From MA-ANB-1 sp965216445 (GTDB lineage: Bacteria; Actinomycetota; Acidimicrobiia; Spongiisociales; ZC4RG35), in assembly GCA_965216445.1 (NCBI GenBank), contig OZ244166.1, positions 1,674,001 to 1,738,000 of the forward strand: DNA of 64,000 bases, in the 5' to 3' direction. Shown one piece after another: positions 1-8,330 of the stretch (the first letter of the stretch is position 1; every line of letters starts with the position of its first letter). The notes below the pieces were generated by a model, which was given only the letters and a program-made list of their open reading frames with translations, did no database searches and had not been told where the DNA came from. The position numbers and the translations under genes are program-made.

Positions 1-332
1 AGGAACTCCTCGGCGAATATGTCATGTTCGATTTTGTCCCAGTCATGATCAACGTCCGACTGGATTCGGAGCAGCTGCTTCTTGTAGTTCCACTCGTAAA
101 GCGCTTTCGCCTCGTCGAGGCCCTCGTAGCACTGCAGCCTGACCAAGGCCCGGCCTGTTGTCTCCGCAAGGGCCTTGGCAAGCTCGGTCTTCCCGACGCC
201 GGCGGGACCCTCCACCAGAATCGGTTTCCCGAGGTGTGCTGCGAGGAACACCACCTGTGCAATCCGATCCGAAGGGAGATACCCCACTGACCGGAGTGCC
301 TCGGCCACCGTTTTGGAACTCTCAAAATCCAT
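1..332 (-). CDS. MoxR/CoxD-like AAA ATPase, C-terminus outside window
   Basis: The gene runs off the left edge, so only the first 110 codons are present. The protein begins MDFESSKTVAEALRSVG and has a Walker A motif GPAGVGKT at residues 42-49, followed by a CYEGLDEAKALYEWN stretch typical of the MoxR/CoxD branch of AAA+ ATPases. Members act as chaperone-like ATPases, usually with a VWA-domain partner, in maturation of metalloenzymes such as CO dehydrogenase-type hydroxylases. The start at 332 is preceded by an AGGAG Shine-Dalgarno sequence. The VWA partner would lie to the left and is not visible, so the substrate is unknown. It is divergent from trkA. Confidence 0.85.
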   Translation of the reverse strand, partial: MDFESSKTVAEALRSVGYLPSDRIAQVVFLAAHLGKPILVEGPAGVGKTELAKALAETTGRALVRLQCYEGLDEAKALYEWNYKKQLLRIQSDVDHDWDKIEHDIFAEEF

Positions 333-454
333 TGTTCTCCTGTCTCAGACCGCCATTGTACGGGCGGGGGGTGTGACAAAGAATTCGATTTTCGACCCAC
401 TATTTGGGCCGATGTGGAGTTAGCCTGCTTGACCGTGTGTTTCATGATTGACCA

Positions 455-1786
455 ATGCGGATAGTCGTCGTTGGGGCAGGAGCTGTTGGCTCCTATCTGG
501 CCGAACGCTTGTCTCAAGAGGGCCAAGATGTGGTTGTCATCGAAGACAACCCTGGAGTAGCCGCCGAACTCCAGGAGTCGATCGACGCGATGGTCATTCA
601 AGGCAACGGCGCCAGCAGCATTTTGCTGGAACAAGCCGGCGCGGGGAAGGCTGACTTGTTCATCGCCGTTACCAGTTCGGACGGTGCCAACGTCCTTGCC
701 TGTCACGCTGCCAAGGACCTCGGGGCAGAGATGACAATTGCAAGAATCGAAGACCCCGAGATTCGCGAAGGTTCGGGCCAACTCGGTGTGGACGTGATAA
801 TCGACCCGTCCGCCACCGCAGCTGAAGAGATCGTCGACATCGTCGGGCTTGGCGGGGCATCGGAGCTGATCCAATTCGCCGATGGAAAGCTGGTGATGGT
901 TGGCGCCACAGTCGTTCGGGACGCCCCGATAACTGCGTTTCCACTCCGACAACTCAGGATGAGAGAGGCGGAATGGGGCTGGGTTTTGGCGGCGCTGGTA
1001 CGCCACGGCAGGACAATTGTTGCCCACGGGGACACCGAGGTGCTACCCGGCGATCACGTCCTGATCATGACCACGGACGACAATGTGGACAGGGCCACGC
1101 GGATGATTGGCTTGAAACGTCGTCATCTGGAAAGGGCCATCATTTTCGGTGCCACCCGCCTTGCGGAGCTCACGGCAGACGCCATGCATGAAGCAGGTTT
1201 GAGCGTTGTCATCATCGACGAAGACGGCCAGCGCTGCTCAGGCCTTGCTGACAAGCACCCAGACGCAATAGTCATGTGCGGCGACCCCACAGATCCAGCT
1301 CTGGCCGCCAGCCTCGACCTTGGACCGAATGACGTCGCCCTTGGTCTGACCGGATGGGACGAAGTCAACCTGCTCACCTGTCTTGTCGCCAAGGCAAGTG
1401 GCGCGGGCATGGTTATCTCACGGTTCCATCGCATCGACTACGTCGGTCTCCTTTCAGGTATCGGAATCGATGCGGCAGCGTCTAGTCGACTCATGGCGGC
1501 CAACGCGATTCTCCAATTCGTGCGATTTGGTGACGTCGAACGGGTCGTTACCTTCTCCGACACCGACGCTGAAGCCATTGAGATGGAAGTGGCGACAAAG
1601 TCCGAAGCCGCCAACAAGAGCCTCCTCGATCTCCATCTTCCGGTCGGTGTGATCGTTGGTGGCATATCCCGAAACGGAACCACTTTCGTCCCCGACGGAT
1701 CGACCGTGATCCGTCCGGGAGATCACATCATCTTCTTTGCCCTTCCTCGTGACATTCAGGAGTCGACCGCTCTCTTCTCGGCATGA
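455..1786 (+). CDS. trkA: Trk potassium uptake regulator TrkA
   Basis: A 443-residue peripheral membrane protein that gates the TrkH potassium channel. It has the full duplicated layout: an N-terminal Rossmann RCK domain with GAGAVGSYLAERL at about residues 7-19, an RCK-C domain at roughly 140-220, a second RCK-N domain beginning near 225 (IIFGATRLAELTAD) and a final RCK-C domain. The first nucleotide-binding glycines are intact; the second repeat has GATRLAE in their place, so it may not bind nucleotide. The stop codon overlaps the trkH start by 4 bp (ATGA), so the two are translationally coupled. No clear Shine-Dalgarno sequence precedes the ATG, so a leaderless start is possible. Confidence 0.96.
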   Translation: MRIVVVGAGAVGSYLAERLSQEGQDVVVIEDNPGVAAELQESIDAMVIQGNGASSILLEQAGAGKADLFIAVTSSDGANVLACHAAKDLGAEMTIARIEDPEIREGSGQLGVDVIIDPSATAAEEIVDIVGLGGASELIQFADGKLVMVGATVVRDAPITAFPLRQLRMREAEWGWVLAALVRHGRTIVAHGDTEVLPGDHVLIMTTDDNVDRATRMIGLKRRHLERAIIFGATRLAELTADAMHEAGLSVVIIDEDGQRCSGLADKHPDAIVMCGDPTDPALAASLDLGPNDVALGLTGWDEVNLLTCLVAKASGAGMVISRFHRIDYVGLLSGIGIDAAASSRLMAANAILQFVRFGDVERVVTFSDTDAEAIEMEVATKSEAANKSLLDLHLPVGVIVGGISRNGTTFVPDGSTVIRPGDHIIFFALPRDIQESTALFSA

Positions 1787-3276
1787 CCTATGACACGCGA
1801 GAGCGCTCTTCGTCGCCGGTCGCCAAGCTCCTAAAAACCGTTGCCTTTGTAATCGGATCGGTGCTGGTGTTTGTCGCCATCGCCATGATGTCTGCCTCTT
1901 TGGTGTCGGTCATTTATGGCGAGTACGAAACCGCTCTCTGGATCTCGGCCGCGGCCGGAATCACCGCTGGCTTTGGATATGTCACCCGTCGACTCGTCCG
2001 CAGGCCAAAGTCGATCACGGTCAAAGAAGGCTTTGCCACGGTGGGGCTCTCCTGGTTCATCTTCTCGATCTTCGGTGCGCTCCCCTACCTTCTCTCCGGA
2101 GCGATACCGGATTTCACCGACGCTATCTTCGAAACCGCCTCAGGCTTTACCACGACCGGTGCCTCGATTCTCGCCGATCCGTCGGTTCTCGACCATGGAA
2201 TCTCCTTCTGGCGGGGAATGACTCAATGGCTGGGAGGCATGGGAGTCATTGTCTTGGGTGTGGCGATCCTGCCGTTACTTGGCACCGGGGGCATGCAGCT
2301 CGCCAAAGCAGAGTCGCCGGGACCGACACCCGACCGGCTCACACCGAGGTTCCAGGAAACGGCGAAGCGGCTGTGGCTGGTTTATCTGATCATCACCTTG
2401 ATCGAAATCGTTCTCCTGGCGTTTGGCGACATGGACATCTTCCAATCGGTCGTCCATTCGATGACAACGATGTCGACTGGGGGTTTTGGAACCGAGCCCA
2501 CCTCCATTGCCGGATTCAGTAACTACACCCAGTGGGTCATCACCGGTTTTATGTTCATCGCTGGTGTCTCATTCGCCCTTCACTACCGCGCCTTTTCCAA
2601 ACCGGTCGAATACACCAAGAACTCAGAATTCCGCCTCTACACGGGCATCACGGTCGTGGCGATTGTCATCGTTTTCGGGGGATTGCTTGCCGACCTCGGT
2701 CCCGGCGAGGCAATCCGGCACGCTGCGTTCAATACCCTCGCCCTCACTACCACAACCGGATACGCGTCGACCGACTTCGCACTTTGGAGACCAGCACTAC
2801 AGATACTGGTGGTCGGGCTCATGTTCGTCGGAGGGATGGCCGGGTCGACGGCCGGAGGCATGAAGACTTTCCGTATCGGCGTGTTATCGAAAGCCGCGTA
2901 CGCAGACCTGCGCAGGCTGGTCTACCCCAAAGGCGTGTTCATCACTCGCTTTGGCGGACAACGGGTGAGTGAGCCAGTTGTTGAAGCGGTGCAGAGCTAC
3001 TTCCTCTTCTACATCTTCCTCTTCATGACATCGACGTTTATGGTCGCCTTCATCGACGCCAACATCTCCGAAGGGCTCGACCTGGTTACCACCACAAGCG
3101 CAGTTGCATCCTCCATCGGAAACATTGGACCTGGACTGGGTGCAGTTGGGCCCGCAGCCAACTATGCCGGCCTTCCTGGGTTGGTGAAGTGGTTGCTCTC
3201 AGGGCTCATGATCGTTGGTCGCCTCGAGATCTTCCCAGTTCTGGTCTTGTTCACACGAGATCTCTGGCGGCGCTAG
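1783..3276 (+). CDS. trkH: Trk potassium transporter membrane subunit TrkH
   Basis: A 497-residue multi-pass membrane protein forming the potassium pore of the Trk system. The four pore-loop selectivity segments of the TrkH/KtrB superfamily can be read: FTTTGAS, STGGFGTEP, TTTGYAS and SSIGNIGPG. It starts inside the trkA stop codon, which fits a two-gene operon and a stoichiometric complex. Its stop lies 11 bp from the convergent obgE stop, leaving no room for a separate terminator. Confidence 0.96.
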   Translation: MTYDTRERSSSPVAKLLKTVAFVIGSVLVFVAIAMMSASLVSVIYGEYETALWISAAAGITAGFGYVTRRLVRRPKSITVKEGFATVGLSWFIFSIFGALPYLLSGAIPDFTDAIFETASGFTTTGASILADPSVLDHGISFWRGMTQWLGGMGVIVLGVAILPLLGTGGMQLAKAESPGPTPDRLTPRFQETAKRLWLVYLIITLIEIVLLAFGDMDIFQSVVHSMTTMSTGGFGTEPTSIAGFSNYTQWVITGFMFIAGVSFALHYRAFSKPVEYTKNSEFRLYTGITVVAIVIVFGGLLADLGPGEAIRHAAFNTLALTTTTGYASTDFALWRPALQILVVGLMFVGGMAGSTAGGMKTFRIGVLSKAAYADLRRLVYPKGVFITRFGGQRVSEPVVEAVQSYFLFYIFLFMTSTFMVAFIDANISEGLDLVTTTSAVASSIGNIGPGLGAVGPAANYAGLPGLVKWLLSGLMIVGRLEIFPVLVLFTRDLWRR

Positions 3277-3287
3277 AGCCCGGTCGT

Positions 3288-4529
3288 TCATTCCTCCTCG
3301 TCGAATCCCCTCAAGAATTCGAACGTGAGGTCGCCGATCTGAACATCATCACCTTCAACCGCGCCCGCCTCCCGCAAAGCATCATCGACACCGAGATTGG
3401 ATAGGCGTCTCGAGGCCATGTCGGCTGCTTCATCGGTGGTCAGGTCCGAAAACGAAATCGCTCTCTCGACCGCAATTCCGGAGACCACCCACACGTCGCC
3501 CACTCGATCCACTTTGAATCCGTGACCCAAGGGTCGATGTAACACATAGCCGAGCTGCTCAGGCGCCTCCCTTTCGGCGACTTCCACCAGGTCAGCGATT
3601 GCATGCAGGGCATCTTTGATCCCTTCTCCAGTCACCGCTGAGACCACGTGTTCACCCTCGAGATCGGCAGCCTCAGGAAGGTCTGCCTTGTTGAAGAGTA
3701 CCAGCCGAGGTCTCTCTGAAAGCTCCTTCGAGTAGGTCTCGATCTCCGAAGACAGAATGCGGAGCTGTTCAGACGTATCCCGTTCCTGGCTCTCGGATGG
3801 GTCGAGCAGGAAAACGAGGACGCGAGCACGTTCAACGTGGCGCAGAAACTCGTGGCCCAATCCCCTGCCCTCTGCGGCACCTTCAATCAATCCCGGTATG
3901 TCCGCCAAGACGAATTCTCGTCCGTCAAAACTGACGACACCGAGGTTCGGCTGGAGCGTCGTAAACGGGTAATCAGCGATCTTCGGCTTGGCTGCGGAAA
4001 CCTTGGAGATAAACGTTGACTTGCCCGCATTCGGGAATCCGATCAGTGCGGCGTCGGCGAGCAGCTTCATCTCCAGCTGAAACCACTCGGCGCGTCCATA
4101 TTCGCCCTGTTCCGCAACCGATGGCGCTTTGTTGGTCGGACTGACGAAAGCAGCATTTCCTCGCCCACCACGGCCACCAGCCACCGCAACCACCTCTTCG
4201 CCCTCAGCGACCAGGTCGGCAATCACTGTCCCCTCAGAGTCGATCACCGTTGTACCCAGCGGGACCGGCAGCACAAGGTCCTCACCTGCTTTGCCATGAC
4301 GAAGGTCCCCTTCGCCGTGAGATCCTGATTTGGCCTGGTGGTGAGGGTTTCGGTGATAACGCAAGAGAGTCGCTACCGAGGAGTCGGCACGAAGGATCAC
4401 GGCTCCACCCGGCCCACCACTGCCCCCGATGGGTTTCCCTTTCGGTTTCCCTTTTGCCCTCACAAAAGAAGCAACCCCCGCACCACCGTTTCCGGCGCGG
4501 AGGTTGACTCGGACCCGGTCGACAAACAT
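3288..4529 (-). CDS. obgE: GTPase ObgE/CgtA
   Basis: A 413-residue GTPase that acts in late assembly of the 50S ribosomal subunit and in stress signalling. The N-terminal glycine-rich Obg fold spans about residues 1-158. The G domain follows with G1 GFPNAGKST, switch region DYPFTT, G3 DIPGLIEGA and G4 NKAD. The last 70 or so residues form the OCT domain found in actinobacterial and Firmicute Obg proteins. It is the third gene after rplU and rpmA, the standard bacterial order, and is likely co-transcribed with them. Confidence 0.97.
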   Translation of the reverse strand: MFVDRVRVNLRAGNGGAGVASFVRAKGKPKGKPIGGSGGPGGAVILRADSSVATLLRYHRNPHHQAKSGSHGEGDLRHGKAGEDLVLPVPLGTTVIDSEGTVIADLVAEGEEVVAVAGGRGGRGNAAFVSPTNKAPSVAEQGEYGRAEWFQLEMKLLADAALIGFPNAGKSTFISKVSAAKPKIADYPFTTLQPNLGVVSFDGREFVLADIPGLIEGAAEGRGLGHEFLRHVERARVLVFLLDPSESQERDTSEQLRILSSEIETYSKELSERPRLVLFNKADLPEAADLEGEHVVSAVTGEGIKDALHAIADLVEVAEREAPEQLGYVLHRPLGHGFKVDRVGDVWVVSGIAVERAISFSDLTTDEAADMASRRLSNLGVDDALREAGAVEGDDVQIGDLTFEFLRGFDEEE

Positions 4530-4548
4530 GCCGACTAGTTCCTAACTG

Positions 4549-4800
4549 CTATTCGGGTAGGACGTCGACGCGTCGGCGATTGTTGCGGACGCCGTATTTG
4601 ACGGTACCGGAGCTGAGTGCGAACAGCGTGTCGTCTCCGCCCTTACCGACGTTGTCGCCTGGGTGGATTCGAGTCCCTCTTTGGCGGACCAGAATTGCGC
4701 CAGCGTTGACGCTCTGACCGTCGAAGACCTTGGGACCAAGACGTTTCGCCGCTGAATCGCGACCGTTCTTTGTTGAACCGCCAGCTTTGGTTTTGGACAT
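4549..4800 (-). CDS. rpmA: 50S ribosomal protein bL27
   Basis: An 83-residue large-subunit protein whose N-terminal tail reaches the peptidyl-transferase centre. It begins MSKTKAGGSTKNGRDS, the usual bL27 start without the cleaved N-terminal extension of Firmicutes. The core RLGPKVFDGQ and GNxILVRQRGT-type segment (here GAILVRQRGTRIHPG) are clear. It sits 2 bp after rplU and 19 bp before obgE. Confidence 0.97.
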   Translation of the reverse strand: MSKTKAGGSTKNGRDSAAKRLGPKVFDGQSVNAGAILVRQRGTRIHPGDNVGKGGDDTLFALSSGTVKYGVRNNRRRVDVLPE

Positions 4801-4802
4801 TT

Positions 4803-5249
4803 CTACTCCTCCTCGGAAGCAGCCTTGGGAGCCTTCTTCTCAGCTTCCTTTGGCTTGGCGTCAGCTTTCTTGGCGTTCGCCTTCTTACTGTCAGCCTTTT
4901 TGGAGTCGGACGACTTTGCTGCCGCCTTTTTCTTGGCTCCTGGCATTGCAATATCCGTGATCTCGATGCGGGTGTACTTCTGACGATGACCTTGACGGCG
5001 GCGGTATCCGGTCTTGTTCTTGTACTTGAAGATGTCGATCTTCGGACCGGCCGAGGCACCAAGGATCTTCGCCGTCACTTTGGCTTTGGCCAGGGTCGCC
5101 TTGTCGGACACAGCATTGCCGTCGTCATCGACGACGAGCAAAGGAGAGAACGTCAGCTCTGAGTCGTCACTCTTGACGCGTTCGATGTCAATGACGTCGC
5201 CGGACTGAACTTTGGATTGTTTGCCGCCAGCGCGAATGATGGCATACAT
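4803..5249 (-). CDS. rplU: 50S ribosomal protein bL21 with Lys/Ala-rich tail
   Basis: A 148-residue protein. Residues 1 to about 103 are a normal bL21, with MYAIIRAGGKQ at the start and the basic YKNKTGYRRRQGHRQ segment that contacts 23S rRNA. From about residue 104 a low-complexity tail of roughly 45 residues follows, rich in Lys, Ala, Asp and Glu, with repeats of the type KKADSKKANAKKAD. The usual bL21 is about 100-110 residues. Such tails are known in some actinobacterial ribosomal proteins; the function of this one is not known. It is the first gene of rplU-rpmA-obgE. Confidence 0.96.
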   Translation of the reverse strand: MYAIIRAGGKQSKVQSGDVIDIERVKSDDSELTFSPLLVVDDDGNAVSDKATLAKAKVTAKILGASAGPKIDIFKYKNKTGYRRRQGHRQKYTRIEITDIAMPGAKKKAAAKSSDSKKADSKKANAKKADAKPKEAEKKAPKAASEEE

Positions 5250-5323
5250 GGGAAAACCTCTTCTGGAGAAAGGGAGAATCGAGTTCTAATGGTACCGGTT
5301 CAGACCGTCAAGACCAAAAGGCC

Positions 5324-6865
5324 TCAGTCGTAGTCCTCCACGGAAGCATCGACATGGGCTCCAGCATGGTCATTGACTATCACGCCACGACCGCCGCAGT
5401 GCTCACATTTGGTCGAGAACTGCTCCAGTAGTCCTGCTGACACGTTCTTTCTGGTCATCTCAACCAATCCAAGGCTCGAAACCTCAAAAACCTGAGTCCG
5501 CGTCTTGTCTTTGGCGAGAGTCTCCTTCAGACGCCTGAGGACGGCCTGCTGGTTCGACACCGACTCCATGTCGATGAAGTCGATCACGATGATCCCACCG
5601 ATATCTCTGAGCCTGAGCTGTCGCCCAATTTCCTCAGCTGCTTCGAGGTTGTTCTGTTTCACCGTCTCCTCGAGGGTCGACGATCCAACGAATTTGCCGG
5701 TGTTCACATCGATAACGGTCAAGGCTTCGGTGCGGTCGATCACCAGGTGGCCACCAGACGGTAAGAAAACGCGTCGGTCAAGGGCCTTCTTCAACTGGTC
5801 ATCAACGTGGTAGCGCTCGAAGAGTGGCGGCTGCTCCTCATAAAGATGGACCTTCGAAACCAGGTCCGGTGCCGTTGAGCTCAGGTATTTGACTACTTTC
5901 TCGTGAGCACTCCTGGAATCGATGAGCAGCTTGCGAAAATCTGCTGTGAAGTGCTCTCGAATCACTTTGATCAACAGCTCCGGCTCTTCGTGGATGAGCC
6001 TCGGTGCACCACCCTGCTCCGCCTCAACAACTATCGACTCCCACTGCTTGACAAGACGGGAGATATCCGCAGCCAACTCCTCAGCACTTGCGTGGAGGGC
6101 AGCCGTTCGGACGATGACGCCAAAGCCTTTCGGCCGAACCTTGTTGATTACTTCACGGAGACGGGTGCGGTCTTCGTCGGGGAGCCTGCGGCTGATACCG
6201 ACACTGTCCGAGTCGGGAACCAAGACCAGGTACCGCCCGGGTAGCGAAGGTATGCCGGTCAGCCGGGCCCCTTTTGCGCCCATGGCGTCTTTGGTCACCT
6301 GGACCAGAACTTCATCACCTTCTTTGAGGACGCTTTCGATCCTCTTCCGTGCCTTGCCATTGGAGACACCGTTTACCGAAACGTCCGACGCGTACAGGAC
6401 ACCGTTCTTGGCAACGCCAAAGTCGAGGAAAGCCGCCTCCATACCGGGTAGAACATTCCTGGTCTTGGCGAGATAGATGTTGCCTGCCACAGAACTCGAA
6501 GTGTCCCGGGCCACGAAATGCTCAACGAGAACGGGGCCCTCGAGAATTACCACCTGAGTCTGATCACCCTTGACCCGAACCAGCATCTGCTTACGAGCGG
6601 TTTCCGCCGGGACGATGATCTCATCGTCAATAGGACGACGAGAGCGGGTACGACTGGTCGCGACGTTGCCCCGGTTGCCGTTCCGATTCCGATTGTCCTT
6701 GTGGCGTTTCGGCTTCTTCTGTTTCTTGCGATCCGGGCGAGCGCTCTCTACCCGTCTGACCTCAACCTTTTGCCCTTTGACCGTAACGGTTTTCCGCTCT
6801 TCGACTGTCCCCTGATCGGAGGACTTCCGAATGATCTGCGGGCTCTTGCGGCGAAATAGAGCCAT
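5324..6865 (-). CDS. rng: Ribonuclease E/G family endoribonuclease
   Basis: A 513-residue endoribonuclease of rRNA maturation and mRNA turnover. The start was placed at 6865 (MALFRRKSPQ) because the reading frame upstream encodes an uncharacteristic Cys/His-rich stretch and an AGAGGAG-like ribosome site lies about 11 nt upstream; the frame itself stays open to 6994. A short basic region (RKKQKKPKRHK) precedes an S1 domain (VLPGMEAAFLDFG). The catalytic DNase-I-like segment has VIDVNTGKFVG and IIVIDFIDM, and the zinc-link CEHCGGRG lies near the C-terminus. It lacks the long scaffold tail of enterobacterial RNase E. Position next to rplU-rpmA is common in Actinobacteria. Confidence 0.93.
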   Translation of the reverse strand: MALFRRKSPQIIRKSSDQGTVEERKTVTVKGQKVEVRRVESARPDRKKQKKPKRHKDNRNRNGNRGNVATSRTRSRRPIDDEIIVPAETARKQMLVRVKGDQTQVVILEGPVLVEHFVARDTSSSVAGNIYLAKTRNVLPGMEAAFLDFGVAKNGVLYASDVSVNGVSNGKARKRIESVLKEGDEVLVQVTKDAMGAKGARLTGIPSLPGRYLVLVPDSDSVGISRRLPDEDRTRLREVINKVRPKGFGVIVRTAALHASAEELAADISRLVKQWESIVVEAEQGGAPRLIHEEPELLIKVIREHFTADFRKLLIDSRSAHEKVVKYLSSTAPDLVSKVHLYEEQPPLFERYHVDDQLKKALDRRVFLPSGGHLVIDRTEALTVIDVNTGKFVGSSTLEETVKQNNLEAAEEIGRQLRLRDIGGIIVIDFIDMESVSNQQAVLRRLKETLAKDKTRTQVFEVSSLGLVEMTRKNVSAGLLEQFSTKCEHCGGRGVIVNDHAGAHVDASVEDYD

Positions 6866-7132
6866 GGTGAATCTCACTCCTCTGAGAGTTTGCTGTTTGG
6901 GCGCGATGCAAAATCCGCTTCCTGGTGGAAATGCATGTACCCGAAGATGAAACAGACCGGCAGCCGGACAGCCCAGGGTGTGGGCGAACAGCATTTGGTT
7001 GTGCAGTAACCGTCGTCGACGGTCGAGAGGCGATGAATATCACCGAAAGACTCCCCTATGGGAAATACCGGTCTGGATGAGTCAGAATACCATGCGATTG
7101 GGCACTATCGAGTACCCAACTCGCGACGTGCG

Positions 7133-7717
7133 CTACTCCGCAGTCAGGGACAACTGTTCGGGCTCGGTTGGGTCGTAACAACGCCGACACCGCGCTTCGT
7201 ATGCACCCTGAGCGCCGAGAACAACCAGGTCATCGGACGTGACGATACGTTGGGTGTACATCCCGGGACCGCCGCACTTGTGACAAACAGCAAGGACTTT
7301 CGTCACGTATTCGGCGCGATCGCAGAGTGATGGGATGGGTTCAAAGGGGCGCCGGAGATAGTCGGTATCCAGTCCGGCTATCACAACCTGCTTGCCGGTG
7401 CTGGCCAGGTGATCGACAACCTCCACGAGACCCTGGTCGAAAAACTGCCCTTCATCGATGCCGATCACCTCAGTCACATCTTCGACACGATGCAGTAGCT
7501 CCTCCGATGTCTGGACCGGGATGGCAGTAACGCTGAGACTGGAATGGCTGACAACCTCGTTCTCGGCGTAACGATCGTCCAGCTGCGGTTTGAAGGTCTG
7601 GACCGGAACCCGAGCGATGGTGGACCTGGTCACACGTCTGATCAGCTCTTCGCTCTTGCCAGAGAACATCGGCCCACAGATGACCTCGACCCAGCCATCG
7701 TTGCTACGGCGAAACAT
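7133..7717 (-). CDS. tdk: Thymidine kinase, type II
   Basis: A 194-residue salvage kinase converting thymidine to dTMP with ATP. The P-loop GPMFSGKSEELIRR lies near the N-terminus, and the DEGQFFD segment carries the catalytic glutamate. A structural zinc site is formed by CHKCGG and the later CRRC. The start at 7717 (MFRRSNDGWVE) is chosen because the longer frame runs into hairpin repeats and encodes no family-like sequence. No strong Shine-Dalgarno sequence is seen. A small hairpin (7109-7123, stem CGAGT/ACTCG) lies just after the stop. Confidence 0.93.
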   Translation of the reverse strand: MFRRSNDGWVEVICGPMFSGKSEELIRRVTRSTIARVPVQTFKPQLDDRYAENEVVSHSSLSVTAIPVQTSEELLHRVEDVTEVIGIDEGQFFDQGLVEVVDHLASTGKQVVIAGLDTDYLRRPFEPIPSLCDRAEYVTKVLAVCHKCGGPGMYTQRIVTSDDLVVLGAQGAYEARCRRCYDPTEPEQLSLTAE

Positions 7718-7732
7718 GAGTTGCGAGAGTAA

Positions 7733-7832
7733 CCGGGAACGCTTCGCGTTCCTAGCGAGTTCGCTCCACGAACTCGACGGGGCTCTACCCGGCAACCCTT
7801 CGGGTTGCTAAGGAGATTGGCATTTTCGCCAA
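7733..7832. repeat. Direct repeat copy 1, 100 bp
   Basis: First copy of a perfect 100 bp direct repeat with period 114. It contains four hairpins (stems GGAACGC, CGAGTTCG, GCAACCC and GAGATTGGC, the last completed just past the repeat end). The second copy is at 7847-7946. Confidence 0.9.
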
Positions 7833-7846
7833 TCTCAGGGCTATGC

Positions 7847-7946
7847 CCGGGAACGCTTCGCGTTCCTAGCGAGTTCGCTCCACGAACTCGACGGGGCTCT
7901 ACCCGGCAACCCTTCGGGTTGCTAAGGAGATTGGCATTTTCGCCAA
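7847..7946. repeat. Direct repeat copy 2, 100 bp
   Basis: Second copy of the 100 bp direct repeat, identical to 7733-7832 by reading. The last hairpin is damaged in this copy, because the base after the repeat differs (GCCAACCTC instead of GCCAATCTC), which breaks one pair of the GAGATTGGC stem. Confidence 0.88.
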
Positions 7947-8330
7947 CCTCCAGGGACGGAGTCGAATCGGAGGAACGTTCCCTGCACAAGTCTCTCCCTC
8001 CGCTGGCGGAGGGAGTGGGCGCCGCCGCAGGCGGCGGTCGAGGGTGGGAGGCACCCACCCACTAAAGCTCCACTTGAGAGTCTCAACCCACCCTCCCCTC
8101 CGATCTTCGATCGGAGGTACTCCCTCCATGTGGCTTCGCCTTTGGAGGGAGAGAGGCAACCCTGCGGGTTGCTTGCGAGTTGCTCCGCAACTCGAACCTG
8201 TGGTTCGGCTCCGCCTTTGGAGGGAGAGCGCTTGCTTGCGAGTTGCTCCACAACTCGAGTTCGATGCGCTGGTTCGCCAATGAAGGAAGGCGTTTCATTT
8301 CGGAGTCTGACGACCAAGGCGGCCGGACGA

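Larger units (their letters stand above)
7733..8257. repeat. Dense array of short hairpin repeats
   Basis: The 613 bp between tdk and rodA hold no credible gene but at least a dozen consecutive inverted repeats. Clear ones are 7736-7752, 7756-7776, 7792-7808, 7813-7836, 7994-8015, 8020-8036, 8042-8060, 8097-8117, 8120-8151, 8156-8172, 8176-8194 and 8239-8257, plus copies in the second direct repeat. Stems are 7-10 bp and most loops are 2-6 nt, commonly TTC, TCC, TGC or CTCCA. Several stems recur with variations: GCAACCC/GGGTTGC, CGAGTTG/CAACTCG and CTCCCTCC/GGAGGGAG. This looks like an accumulation of related palindromic units. No function or named family is assigned. Confidence 0.9.

Noticed and set aside
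7733..7946. CRISPR array
   Set aside because: There are only two copies of a 100 bp unit, each rich in palindromes and without 30-40 bp unique spacers, and no cas genes are nearby.
7642..8058. Long minus-strand reading frame across the hairpin array
   Set aside because: It translates the repeats (repeated ANLLSNPKGCRVEPRRVRG text), has no family resemblance and is better explained as a by-product of the repeats; tdk starts at 7717.
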